The position numbers and the translations under genes were made by a program. DNA of 64,000 nucleotides, from assembly GCA_964584935.1 (NCBI GenBank), contig CAZPBN010000007.1, positions 1-64,000 on the forward strand. The letters run 5' to 3'. Source of the DNA: CAZPBN01 sp964584935 (GTDB taxonomy: Bacteria > Acidobacteriota > Aminicenantia > Aminicenantales > Aminicenantaceae). This document shows, piece by piece, positions 35,860-44,845 of the stretch; within the stretch, counting starts at the first letter, position 1; each line of letters begins with the position of its first letter. The notes beneath the pieces were generated by a model. That model was not told the origin of the DNA. It saw only the letters and a program-made list of their open reading frames with translations, and did not search any database.

Positions 35860-37241
35860 AAACAGAATACAGAAAACTCAGTCATATACACATGGTTGGA
35901 ATAGGCGGAACCGGAATGAACGGAATCGCTGAAGTTCTTTTAAATCTAGGCTATAAAGTAACTGGAACTGATATTAGACCCAATCAGGCAACAAAACGCT
36001 TGTCTCGGATTGGAGCCCGTATTTCCATCGGACATAAAGCAAAAAAAGTCAATGGAGCAGATGTGGTTGTCGTCTCTTCCGCTATAAAAGAAGACAATGT
36101 GGAAATCAAGGAAGCGAAAAGACAAAATATTCCTGTTATTCCAAGAGCGGAAATGCTCGCCGAATTAATGCGGATGAAATACGGGATTGCTGTTGCTGGT
36201 TCTCACGGTAAAACGTCGACAACTTCAATGATCGGTCAAGTGCTTGAATCCGGCGGATTCGATCCCACGATCATCGTGGGAGGCCGGTTAAACACCATAG
36301 GAGCTCACGGAAAATTGGGAGAAGGAGACTTTATTGTTGCTGAAGCTGATGAAAGCGACCGTTCCTTTCTCTATCTTTCTCCTTTTATAGCTGTCCTTAC
36401 AAACCTGGATGAAGAGCATTTGGATCAATACAAGAATATCGATGAGATCAAAAAAACATTTATCAACTTTGCCAATAAAGTCCCTTTTTACTGTCCTGTC
36501 ATTCTTTGCCTGGATGATATTAATCTGCAAAGTCTCATCAAACATCTGGAAAGGAAAGTGATTACTTACGGTTTTTCAACTCAAGCGGATATTTATGCAA
36601 CAGATTTGCATTTTAAACAATTTTCCAGCACAGCTTCTCTTTTTTGGAAAAATAAAAAACTTGGGACTCTGAAATTAAATGTCCCCGGTGTACACAGTGT
36701 TTATAATGCCATGGCTGCGGTAGCTGTCGGTCTGGACCTGGAGATATCCTCGAGAACCATTCTTCAAGGACTTGAAGAATATAGAGGAATAGGGAGGCGT
36801 TTTGAATTAAAGAAAAAAATAGGCGGAACAATGATCTTTGAGGATTACGCCCACCATCCTTCTGAAATCAAAACAACATTAGATGCGGCAAAAAAAGGAT
36901 GGAAAGCCAGGGTTGTTGCCGTGTTTCAACCCCATCGTTATTCCAGGTTATCGAATCTCATGAAAGATTTTGCTTCTTCATTCAATCAAGCCGACGAACT
37001 CATTGTAACAGAAATTTACTCTGCAGGAGAAAATCCCATTCCAGGAATTTCAGGAAAAGAGCTTTACAACGAAATCTTAAATTTTGGACATAAAAATGTT
37101 TATTTTGAACCAGATATAAAGAAAATCCCTGTTCTTGCCACCAAATTAATCCAACCAAATGACATGGTTTTTATTCTAGGAGCAGGCGATATTTACAGAA
37201 TAATTCCAAAAATAATAAAAAGTCTGGAAGGAAGAAAATAA
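35853..37241 (+). CDS. murC: UDP-N-acetylmuramate:L-alanine ligase MurC
   Basis: A 462-residue Mur ligase that adds the first L-alanine. It starts with TTG at 35853, with AGAGGAG 8 bases upstream, overlapping murG. The N-terminal MVGIGGTGMNGIAEVLLNLGYKVTG (about 14-38) is the MurC Rossmann motif; the P-loop is AGSHGKTSTTSMIG (about 114-127), with EADESDRSF, NLDEEHLDQY and FEDYAHHPSEIK following. It is directly followed by ftsQ, where murB and ddl are often found in other species; neither is present here. Confidence 0.97.
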   Translation: MVKTEYRKLSHIHMVGIGGTGMNGIAEVLLNLGYKVTGTDIRPNQATKRLSRIGARISIGHKAKKVNGADVVVVSSAIKEDNVEIKEAKRQNIPVIPRAEMLAELMRMKYGIAVAGSHGKTSTTSMIGQVLESGGFDPTIIVGGRLNTIGAHGKLGEGDFIVAEADESDRSFLYLSPFIAVLTNLDEEHLDQYKNIDEIKKTFINFANKVPFYCPVILCLDDINLQSLIKHLERKVITYGFSTQADIYATDLHFKQFSSTASLFWKNKKLGTLKLNVPGVHSVYNAMAAVAVGLDLEISSRTILQGLEEYRGIGRRFELKKKIGGTMIFEDYAHHPSEIKTTLDAAKKGWKARVVAVFQPHRYSRLSNLMKDFASSFNQADELIVTEIYSAGENPIPGISGKELYNEILNFGHKNVYFEPDIKKIPVLATKLIQPNDMVFILGAGDIYRIIPKIIKSLEGRK

Positions 37242-37243
37242 TA

Positions 37244-38092
37244 ATGGACTCTTATTTGAATCCTGCGTTTAAAAATAAAGCTGACTCTCTAAGTTCAAAG
37301 CATATCGCTTTCCAGCGCAGAGATAAAAAAACTAGAAGAAAAAAAATCTATAGAAAAGTCAAACTCAAATATTCCCAAATCATCATTTCTTTTTTCTTGT
37401 TAGTAGGGTTCTTTTTTCTTCTCAAACAGGCCTATTTCTTTCTTATACAATGGGAAAAATTGAATGTAAAGAAAGTGGAGGTTATGTGCCAAAGAACGGA
37501 AACGAAAATGTATATTAATGAAACATTACAAAAGACAAAATTGGGAAATATATTTTTGGTTGACGCATCTGAACTTCAAAATAATATTTTATCCTGCAAA
37601 TGGATAAAAAACGTGCAGGTGAGGAAAATATTACCTTCCTCTTTAAAAATATCGGTTCAAGAAAGGATTCCGGTGGCTATTTTTAAAAAGGAGAAATTTT
37701 ATCTTATAGATAAAGAGGGCATCATACTAAAGGAAATCAATAAAAATCATCATTCTATCCTTCCCATTCTATATGATGGCTACGGTTTCAGGGCAAATTA
37801 TGATAAAAAAATGACATTAGCGCTGAACTTTCTTAATACAATTCCTTCTAAGGAACAAACCAAAATAAAAGCACTGGATGTTTCAAATCATTTCAATTTG
37901 AAAATTTTACTCAAAGGAAAGCAAACAGAAGTTATTTTAGGGGACAATCGCTTTTCTGAAAAGTTTGCTTTATATAAAAAGTGTTATCCTGTTCTTAAGA
38001 ATCAGTTTGGAACGCTCAAATACATTGATCTCCGTTTCGATGACCGGATTTATATTAAGCCCTATAACAGCACAACTAAGAGGGATATTTAA
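37244..38092 (+). CDS. ftsQ: Cell division protein FtsQ/DivIB
   Basis: A 282-residue bitopic division protein: a basic cytoplasmic tail of about 45 residues, one membrane helix (about 46-66, YSQIIISFFLLVGFFFLLKQ), then a POTRA domain (about 75-145, KLNVKKVEVMCQRTETKMYINE...SELQNNILSCKWIKNVQVRKILPSSLKISVQER) and the FtsQ domain. It links the FtsL/FtsB/FtsI group to earlier divisome parts. The spacing to murC is 2 bp, with AAGGAAG upstream. Conservation is modest, as is normal for FtsQ, but domain order and position make the call firm. Confidence 0.92.
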   Translation: MDSYLNPAFKNKADSLSSKHIAFQRRDKKTRRKKIYRKVKLKYSQIIISFFLLVGFFFLLKQAYFFLIQWEKLNVKKVEVMCQRTETKMYINETLQKTKLGNIFLVDASELQNNILSCKWIKNVQVRKILPSSLKISVQERIPVAIFKKEKFYLIDKEGIILKEINKNHHSILPILYDGYGFRANYDKKMTLALNFLNTIPSKEQTKIKALDVSNHFNLKILLKGKQTEVILGDNRFSEKFALYKKCYPVLKNQFGTLKYIDLRFDDRIYIKPYNSTTKRDI

Positions 38093-38112
38093 GGTGCCCA
38101 GGAGGTAAAAAA

Positions 38113-39336
38113 ATGCAAAAAAATGGATATATCGTAGGTTTTGATATTGGAACCAAAAAAACTTCCGCACTCATAGGAGAAATGACAGAAGACAAAAAAA
38201 TTGAAATTATCGGGATAGGAACCAGTGAATCCAGAGGACTGAGAAAAGGAGTGGTTGTGAATCTTGAAGCAACCATCAATGCGATAAAAAAAGCTCAAGA
38301 AGAATCAGAACTTATGGCTGGAGTTGAAATTGATTCCGCTTTTATCGGAATATCCGGAGCCCATATAAAAAGCTTCAACAGCAGAGGGGTCATCGCTGTT
38401 TCCAGCAAAAATAGAAAAATATCCAAAGACGATATCAATCGAGTCATTGAGCAAGCAAAGGCAGTCTCTATCCCCCCGGATAGAGAAATTATACATGTGA
38501 TCCCCCAGGAGTTTGTGGTGGATGAACAGGACGGGATTGAAAATCCTCTGGGGATGAATGGTATTAAACTTGAAGTCAATGTTCATATCATCACCAGTGC
38601 CATAACCTCAGTTCAAAATCTCAGAACCTGTGTTGCCCGGGCAGGAATAGAGATAGAAGATATTATTCTTAACCAAATAGCGACCAGCAGCTCCACACTA
38701 ACTCACGATGAAAAGGAACTAGGAGTGGGACTGATAGACATAGGAGGAGGAACAACAGAAATAGCGATTTTTGAACGGGGAAGCCTATGGTACACATCTA
38801 TCATCCCCATCGGCGGTGATAATTTCACAAACGATATCGCAGTGGGGCTCAGAACCCCCATTCCAGAAGCTGAAAAAATCAAGAAAAAATACGGATGTAT
38901 GTCCAGCTCGCTTGGGGAAGAAGAGGATACAATTGAAGTCCCTTCCGTAGGAAGAGGAAAGAAACCAAGAGTCCTCTCCCGCCAGATACTGGCAGATATC
39001 ATTCAACCTCGAGCTGAAGAAATATTTCGTCTTGTTGATAACGATATAAAAAGAATGGGCTATGAAAAATCACTCAACTCCGGAATTGTATTAACAGGAG
39101 GCACTGCCCTGCTGGAAGGCATCGAGGAAATTGCCGAAGAAATCTTTGACCTCCCTGTCAGAGTAGGAAATCCCAATGGCGTGGGAGGATTAATAGATAG
39201 AGTGGGAAATCCCGATTATTCCACTTCGGTAGGCCTTCTGATCTATGGATATAACACATTGCAAACAAAAGGAACTTCAAAGGAAAGAAAATCAAGCCTT
39301 TGGACAAAAATAAAAGATTGGTTAAAAGAAGTATAG
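38113..39336 (+). CDS. ftsA: Cell division protein FtsA
   Basis: A 407-residue actin-fold ATPase that tethers FtsZ to the membrane. The first actin motif GFDIGTKKTSALIGE (about 8-22), GLIDIGGGTTEIAIFERG (about 205-222) and VLTGGTALLEGIEE (about 322-335) mark the nucleotide site; the 1C subdomain is at about 85-165. The last 14 residues, SLWTKIKDWLKEV, form the amphipathic membrane-targeting helix. CAGGAGGT stands before the ATG. It sits 9 bp before ftsZ, the standard order. Confidence 0.98.
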   Translation: MQKNGYIVGFDIGTKKTSALIGEMTEDKKIEIIGIGTSESRGLRKGVVVNLEATINAIKKAQEESELMAGVEIDSAFIGISGAHIKSFNSRGVIAVSSKNRKISKDDINRVIEQAKAVSIPPDREIIHVIPQEFVVDEQDGIENPLGMNGIKLEVNVHIITSAITSVQNLRTCVARAGIEIEDIILNQIATSSSTLTHDEKELGVGLIDIGGGTTEIAIFERGSLWYTSIIPIGGDNFTNDIAVGLRTPIPEAEKIKKKYGCMSSSLGEEEDTIEVPSVGRGKKPRVLSRQILADIIQPRAEEIFRLVDNDIKRMGYEKSLNSGIVLTGGTALLEGIEEIAEEIFDLPVRVGNPNGVGGLIDRVGNPDYSTSVGLLIYGYNTLQTKGTSKERKSSLWTKIKDWLKEV

Positions 39337-39345
39337 GAGGAAAAA

Positions 39346-40557
39346 ATGAATGACAATAAAAAAAATAAATTAAAATTTCATCTTGTTGAAGAAAATTTCG
39401 GGGCTCGAATCAAAGTCATTGGAATTGGGGGAGGCGGAGGAAATGCTATAAACAGAATGATCGAAGCCAACATAGAAGGAGTTGAGTTTATCGCCGTCAA
39501 TACAGACCTTCAGGCACTCAACAACAACAGAGCCAGACATAAAATCCAAATAGGCCAACAGCTCACAAAAGGCCTCGGCTCAGGAGGACGTCCTGAAATA
39601 GGAAGAGAAGCAGCTATAGAAGACACAGAAAATCTTATTAATATCACTCAAGGGGCGGACATGGTTTTTCTGACCACAGGTCTCGGAGGAGGAACAGGAA
39701 CAGGCACAACCCCGATCATTGCCAATCTGGCTACTGAAATGGATATACTGACGATTGCCATTGTGACACTACCGTTCAATTTCGAAGGTAAAGTCAGAGC
39801 AAAACAAGCCGAAGAAGGATTGTCCGATTTGCAGTCTTCCGTTGATACAGTCATTTCTATTCCGAATGAAAGACTTCTCCAAACCGTTAATATAGGCACT
39901 GCCATTCAGGATGCTTTCAAGATGACAGATGATGTCTTACGTCAGGCGGCCCAAGGAATATCTGATCTCATTATCAAACCAGGTCTCATTAATCTTGACT
40001 TTGCCGACGTCAAATCAATAATGAAAGGCATGGGCATGGCTTTTATGGGAACAGGAATGGCTTCTGGAGAAAACCGAGCAACTGATGCGGCTCAAAAAGC
40101 CATCTCCAGTCCGCTTCTGGTTGACACATCGATAGAAGGAGCACAGGGAATAATCATTAATATTACAGGAGGAAAGGACATCACTCTCCATGAAGTCACC
40201 AAAGCATCCCAATTGATTCATAGCCTGGCACATCCTGAAGCGAATGTCATTTTCGGTTTTGTGACCGACGAAACAATGAAAGAAATGGTTAAAGTGACTG
40301 TGATCGCAACAGGTTTTGACTCTACCAACCAGTCCGACTCAATCTCCCATGACAAAATCACTCCGGACTATCAGGACATTCCTCCCCCGTTCCCGGTTAA
40401 ACACGAAACCCCTCCTTATTTATTCGAACCAAAAGATAAAGAAAGACTTTGGAAAAAACAGGAGTGGGAGAAGAAATGGGAACCTTACGAAACCCCTTCT
40501 TTTATAAGAAAAAATAAATCAACTCCCTTAAGGAAAACTCCTGATGAGATCAGCTGA
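39346..40557 (+). CDS. ftsZ: Cell division GTPase FtsZ
   Basis: A 403-residue tubulin-like GTPase that forms the Z ring. IGIGGGGGNAINRMIEANI at the start, the tubulin signature GLGGGTGTGTTPIIA (about 104-118), and the T7-loop-like NLDFADVKSIMKG (about 209-221) are all present. The polymer domain is followed by a linker rich in Pro/Lys and a near C-terminal YETPSFIRKNKS that matches the D-x-P-x-F/I-x-R peptide bound by FtsA, then about 14 extra residues. Its last 14 bases overlap hutI. AGGAGG precedes the ATG. Confidence 0.98.
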   Translation: MNDNKKNKLKFHLVEENFGARIKVIGIGGGGGNAINRMIEANIEGVEFIAVNTDLQALNNNRARHKIQIGQQLTKGLGSGGRPEIGREAAIEDTENLINITQGADMVFLTTGLGGGTGTGTTPIIANLATEMDILTIAIVTLPFNFEGKVRAKQAEEGLSDLQSSVDTVISIPNERLLQTVNIGTAIQDAFKMTDDVLRQAAQGISDLIIKPGLINLDFADVKSIMKGMGMAFMGTGMASGENRATDAAQKAISSPLLVDTSIEGAQGIIINITGGKDITLHEVTKASQLIHSLAHPEANVIFGFVTDETMKEMVKVTVIATGFDSTNQSDSISHDKITPDYQDIPPPFPVKHETPPYLFEPKDKERLWKKQEWEKKWEPYETPSFIRKNKSTPLRKTPDEIS

Positions 40558-41851
40558 TCTGGTGGTGAAGAATTGCAGTCAGCTGCTTACCTGCAAGGGG
40601 CCTATCCCCAAAAGGAATCAGTCCCTCCAGAATATCGGGCTCCTGGAAAATGCTTGTATTGCCTCTTATAAAGGAATAATTGTTTTTATAGGTGATGAAA
40701 AGAAATTCAAACAGGAAATTCAACTTGAAAATCACGGCATTATCATAGACGGAAAAGGATTAGTCTGCCTGCCTGGATTTATTGACTCCCACACCCATCT
40801 TCCATTTGGTGGAACCAGAGAAGAAGAATTCAATCTCAGGATCAAGGGCTATACCTATCAACAGCTTTCTCAAAAAGGAATGGGAATACAAACATCGGTC
40901 AATTCAACCCGTCAATCATCCCTGGAAGAACTCAAATCCTTGTGTTTTTCCAGACTCGAAAGCATGCTGCTGCACGGCACAACCACAACTGAAGCTAAAA
41001 GTGGATATGGATTAAATCTCGAAGATGAAATCAAGCAGCTTGAGGTTATAAAACAGGTTAATGAGCTCCATCCTGTGGATATCGTTGCCACTTTTATGGG
41101 AGCTCATGAAATCCCTAATGAATACAAGAACCAGAAAAAAAAGTACATCGATTTTCTCTTAAACCAGGTCCTTCCAGAAGTAAAGAAAAAGAATCTTGCC
41201 GAATTTTTTGATGTGTTTTGTGAAGAAGGAGTTTTTTCAGCAGAAGACACGAAAATTCTTATTAAAGCTGCAAAAAAAGCAGGATTTAAAATAAAAATTC
41301 ATGCGGATGAATTTTCCTCGCTGGGAGGAGCAGAGCTTGCAGCAGAAGAACAAGCCTTTTCCGCAGACCATCTCATTGCTATTTCCGAGGAAGGTATAAA
41401 AAAGCTCTCTAAAAGCAAAACCACTGCCACTCTCTTACCAGGAGTTTCGTTTTTTCTCATGCAAAATAAAGTCGCCCCGGCACGAAAACTCATCAAACAT
41501 GGGGCTGCTGTGGCTTTAGCCTCTGATTTCAACCCAGGAAGCTCCATGACCGAATCCATGCTTTTCATTCTCTGTCTGGCTGTTTTCACCATGAATCTAA
41601 CCATCGAAGAAGCCATCAATGCTTCCACAGCCAATGCCGCCTATGCTTTAGACAGGCACAACTCTGTAGGGAGCCTTGAGCTGGGAAAAAAAATGGACAT
41701 CCTTCTCTGTGACCTGCCCAATTACCTCCACCTTGTTTATCATCTTGGTATCAATCCCATCAAACATGTTATAAAAAACGGTCAATGGGTGGTTAAAGAC
41801 GGAAACGTGATATACCATCGACACCAAGAAATGTCAATCTTTAAAGACTGA
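40544..41851 (+). CDS. hutI: Imidazolonepropionase HutI
   Basis: A 435-residue amidohydrolase that opens the ring of 4-imidazolone-5-propionate in histidine breakdown (to N-formiminoglutamate). Zinc-site motifs: DSHTHLPFGGTREEEFNLR (about 81-99), TTTTEAKSGYGLNLEDE, IKIHADEFSSLGG near 249-261, and ASDFNPGSSMTESMLF. Length is normal. It starts inside ftsZ (14-base overlap) in a different frame, so it is translationally coupled to the dcw operon; no other hut gene is in the window, so the neighbours for this step must be elsewhere. Coupling is unusual, though the protein itself is normal. Confidence 0.95.
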   Translation: MRSADLVVKNCSQLLTCKGPIPKRNQSLQNIGLLENACIASYKGIIVFIGDEKKFKQEIQLENHGIIIDGKGLVCLPGFIDSHTHLPFGGTREEEFNLRIKGYTYQQLSQKGMGIQTSVNSTRQSSLEELKSLCFSRLESMLLHGTTTTEAKSGYGLNLEDEIKQLEVIKQVNELHPVDIVATFMGAHEIPNEYKNQKKKYIDFLLNQVLPEVKKKNLAEFFDVFCEEGVFSAEDTKILIKAAKKAGFKIKIHADEFSSLGGAELAAEEQAFSADHLIAISEEGIKKLSKSKTTATLLPGVSFFLMQNKVAPARKLIKHGAAVALASDFNPGSSMTESMLFILCLAVFTMNLTIEEAINASTANAAYALDRHNSVGSLELGKKMDILLCDLPNYLHLVYHLGINPIKHVIKNGQWVVKDGNVIYHRHQEMSIFKD

Positions 41852-41877
41852 AAGTAAAACTTCATGTATTTTTTTTT
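41849..41877 (+). terminator. Weak candidate terminator after hutI
   Basis: TGAAAG/CTTCA (41849-41864), a short five-pair stem with a bulge, followed by nine T residues at 41869-41877. The stem is too short to be confident, but it is the only T tract after the dcw/hutI operon. The 422-bp gap from 41852 to 42273 otherwise has only the ORF below. Confidence 0.3.
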
Positions 41878-41894
41878 CGTTAAATTCTCCATTA

Positions 41895-42122
41895 TTATGA
41901 GGTTATGAGTTCTTCAATTTTAGCTGCTGCCAGCTGCCCCAGCCTCGAGCATACTTTTGAGCTTGTCCCCGGCTTTCTAATTTCAGAACAATGTAAAAGA
42001 GCAAGGGAATCCCACCATTTCCAGTATTCATTAACCAGCTTCTTGCAATGAGCTTTTTTCTCTTTCCTCTCTTTTTCCAGCTCTCCGGATGCAAATCCGA
42101 CAGCCATCACACCGGCTGTCAA
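41895..42122 (-). CDS. Doubtful small ORF
   Basis: A 75-residue frame from a TTG at 42122 (first ATG at 42107), with a Lys/Glu-rich helix (SGELEKERKEKKAHCKKLV) followed by a Trp-rich part (EYWKWWDSLALLHC). A good GGAGG lies about 40 bases upstream of the TTG, too far to serve it, and no start codon sits at the right distance. No homologue is recognised. It could be a remnant of a gene that lost its start. The frame at 41903-42094 overlaps it and looks no better. Confidence 0.25.
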   Translation of the reverse strand: MTAGVMAVGFASGELEKERKEKKAHCKKLVNEYWKWWDSLALLHCSEIRKPGTSSKVCSRLGQLAAAKIEELITS

Positions 42123-42273
42123 AAATCCACAAAGGTTTTTATAATAAATGCCTCCTTTCTATTTTAATTTTTTCTTTAATTCTTAGCTTTTATGAACCAG
42201 TCTTACGAAATTATATTTATTATCTTCCATCTGACGACATTGTTTCTTTCATCTCACGTCTCACGTCTTACAC

Positions 42274-43794
42274 TTAAGTATATTTATCCATCATTCTGTA
42301 CTGGATCGCCTCCGAAATATGGACAGTTCTTATTTTTTCCTCCCCATCGAGATCGGCAATAGTCCGCGCCACTTTTAACACTCTGGTATAGCCACGGGCA
42401 CTGAATCCTAGCTTATCCACCGCCATTTCCATCAGTTCTCTACTCTTATTGTCTATTTGACAATATTTTCCAAGCTGCCTGGATGTCATTAAAGCATTGC
42501 ACAGGCCTCCGCCAGATTTGTATCGGATGAGCTGTATTTTTCGGGCATTATAAACTCTTTTTCGTATTTCGCCGGAACATTCCGCTTCATTCCGGGAAAC
42601 AATCTCTTTGAATTTTACTTTAGGAACTTCAATATGAATGTCAATTCTGTCCAGAAGGGGACCTGATATTTTTGAATAATATTTGATTCTTCGCTCATCC
42701 GTACATTCATAATCTTCTGAAAAAAAAGAATTATAAACATCCTCACAAGGATTCATGGCAGCAACCAACATAAAAGTGGAGGGAAAATTAATGCTTATGG
42801 ATGCCCGGGATACAGTAACATTTCCATCTTCCACAGGTTGTCTTAGGGCTTCGAGTACTTTCCTTTTGAATTCAGGCAGCTCATCAAGAAATAAGACCCC
42901 CCGGTGTGCCAGACTCACTTCTCCGGGTTTAGGAATGATTCCTCCCCCTACCATCCCAGCATCCGAAATGGTATGGTGAGGAGTTCGAAAAGGTCTTTGA
43001 ACCACTGCTCCTTGGTTTTTCAATAATCCTGAAGCACTATAAATGAGAGTTACTTCTATGATTTCTTCAAAAGACATTGGCGGAAGAATGGTTGGGAGTC
43101 TTCGAGCAAGCATCGTCTTTCCAGATCCAGGAGGCCCTACCAAAAGAACATTGTGTCCACCGGCGGCAGCAACTTCCAATCCCCTTTTGACATGCTGTTG
43201 TCCTTTTATTTCACAAAAATCCAGCTCATTATCTAAATTGGAACAAAGCTCTTGAACATTATAGTTAACTGGTTCCCTATTATCCTGAGAATTAAGAAAT
43301 TGAACAACCTGGACTATGCTTTCAAATCCGTAAATATCTATGTTTTTAACAAGAACAGCTTCTTTTTCGTTTTCCTTTGGAACAATTATTCCTTTAATCC
43401 TTTTTTTCTTTGCTAACACCGCTGCAGAAAGAACTCCTTTCCCGGGTTTTATTTTTCCATCCAAGGTCAATTCACCTAAAAACAAGAACTGGTTAAGTTT
43501 TTCAGAGGGAAAAATATCCAAATAGGCAAGCAATCCCAATGAAATGGGAAGGTCAAACATTGACCCTTCTTTTCTTATATGAGCAGGAGATAAGTTCACA
43601 GTCACTCTTCTGGAAGGAAATTTATAACCACAATTTTTTAAAGCAGCTCTCACTCTCTCCTTACTTTCCCTTACAGAAGTATCCGGTAAACCGACTGTGA
43701 CAAAAGCAGGAATACCGGCAGAAATATCCACTTCGACATCTACTAAAAATGATTCGATTCCCAGTAGAGATGCACTCTTTATCTTGAACAACAT
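42274..43794 (-). CDS. comM: YifB/ComM family Mg-chelatase-like ATPase
   Basis: A 506-residue AAA+ helicase-like protein, known in naturally competent bacteria for branch migration of incoming DNA. The N-terminal S5-like domain (KIKSASLLGIESFLVDVEVDI...GIPAFVTVGLPDTSVRESKERVRAAL) is followed by the AAA+ core with Walker A GPPGSGKTMLARR (about 216-228), PFRTPHHTISDAGMVGGG, Walker B GVLFLDELPEF (about 299-309), and the Mg-chelatase C-terminal domain (about 400-500). All motifs are intact. It may or may not serve competence here; no other com genes are visible. Start ATG at 43794 has no strong ribosome site. Confidence 0.96.
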   Translation of the reverse strand: MLFKIKSASLLGIESFLVDVEVDISAGIPAFVTVGLPDTSVRESKERVRAALKNCGYKFPSRRVTVNLSPAHIRKEGSMFDLPISLGLLAYLDIFPSEKLNQFLFLGELTLDGKIKPGKGVLSAAVLAKKKRIKGIIVPKENEKEAVLVKNIDIYGFESIVQVVQFLNSQDNREPVNYNVQELCSNLDNELDFCEIKGQQHVKRGLEVAAAGGHNVLLVGPPGSGKTMLARRLPTILPPMSFEEIIEVTLIYSASGLLKNQGAVVQRPFRTPHHTISDAGMVGGGIIPKPGEVSLAHRGVLFLDELPEFKRKVLEALRQPVEDGNVTVSRASISINFPSTFMLVAAMNPCEDVYNSFFSEDYECTDERRIKYYSKISGPLLDRIDIHIEVPKVKFKEIVSRNEAECSGEIRKRVYNARKIQLIRYKSGGGLCNALMTSRQLGKYCQIDNKSRELMEMAVDKLGFSARGYTRVLKVARTIADLDGEEKIRTVHISEAIQYRMMDKYT

Positions 43795-43918
43795 TATAGC
43801 TATTTCTAGTTTTCTTCCTCATTATAAGACGAATGAATGCAGCCAATTTTATCAGAATCGGAGGGATAAAAAATTTTAACAAAAAGTTAATTTTTAAATT
43901 TGCATCAAATGAAATCCT

Positions 43919-44719
43919 TTAGTCCTCTTTGTCATCTTTTTCTGTATAGCTTTCAATCAAATCATTTATCTTTTTTTCAACATCTTTATGAGATTCCATT
44001 TGAATCTTGGTGAGTTGAATAGGCTCTGTTTTTTTGGCAGACTTGAACTCAATTTCGTCCTGTTCCATATCCTTTTCTTTTACCGATTTTTCATCATCTC
44101 TTTTCTTTTTTTCCTTCTCATCTTTCTTTTCAAATAGCTTCTTCCTTATTACAGGAACGGTTATTTTTGATATTTCTTTGAGAGTCTCAATGACACCGAT
44201 CCCGTAAAGGGCGGAAGATTCAATATGAGGTGCTTTTTTTGGATTCAGAAGATTGTTAAACGTCTCCACAGGAATAATCCTTTCCAGATCACGTTTGTTA
44301 TACTGGAGAACTAACGGAATGATATTCAAGTCAATATCATATTCAAGTAAATTATTTCTCATACCGTCAAAACTTTCTAGATTGGCATCAAGAAGAGGTA
44401 TTTGAGAATCAGCAACAAAAACCAGTCCATCCACTCCTTTGAGGACACTTTTTCTTGAAGCTTCATAAAACACTTGTCCGGGAACAGTAATCAACTGAAA
44501 ATGAATCTTAAACTGTCCTATACGGCCCGCTTTGACAGGAAGCAAATCAAAGAAAAAAGTTCTTTCCATAGGAGTTTCCAGGCAAATGAATTCTCCTCTG
44601 GATACAGGATCTAATTTGTAATAGACATAGCGAAGATTTGTGGTTTTGCCACTCAAACCAGGACCATAATACACAACTTTTATGGCTATAGTTTTGGTCG
44701 CATAATTAATGAAAGCCAT
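43919..44719 (-). CDS. mglA: MglA-like Ras-superfamily GTPase with C-terminal tail
   Basis: A 266-residue small GTPase related to MglA, the polarity switch of gliding bacteria. GTPase motifs: P-loop GPGLSGKTTNLR (about 19-30), ITVPGQVFYEASRK (PGQ form, about 77-90), and NKRDLE (about 140-145; NKRD in place of NKxD). The domain ends near residue 195. The last 70 residues are a highly charged Glu/Lys tail (KKDEKEKKKRDDEK...). MglA proteins usually stop at about 195 residues, so the tail is an addition. No mglB is adjacent, so the GTPase-activating partner is not in view. It starts at the ATG 44719; upstream ribosome site is weak. Confidence 0.9.
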   Translation of the reverse strand: MAFINYATKTIAIKVVYYGPGLSGKTTNLRYVYYKLDPVSRGEFICLETPMERTFFFDLLPVKAGRIGQFKIHFQLITVPGQVFYEASRKSVLKGVDGLVFVADSQIPLLDANLESFDGMRNNLLEYDIDLNIIPLVLQYNKRDLERIIPVETFNNLLNPKKAPHIESSALYGIGVIETLKEISKITVPVIRKKLFEKKDEKEKKKRDDEKSVKEKDMEQDEIEFKSAKKTEPIQLTKIQMESHKDVEKKINDLIESYTEKDDKED

Positions 44720-44845
44720 CTATCCATTGCCCATTAATCTCAACTCTTAGCATAATTTCATTCACTAGTCAAATCAATCATTGCGAATAGTTTAGTCGTA
44801 ACTAAGACAAAAAAAGGAAAGACTTAAGTCCTTTTCAGCTATTTG

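Noticed and set aside
43340..43525. Plus-strand ORFs within comM, ftsZ, the kinase and other large genes
   Set aside because: They are antisense shadows of clearly identified genes with no independent ribosome sites or recognisable products.
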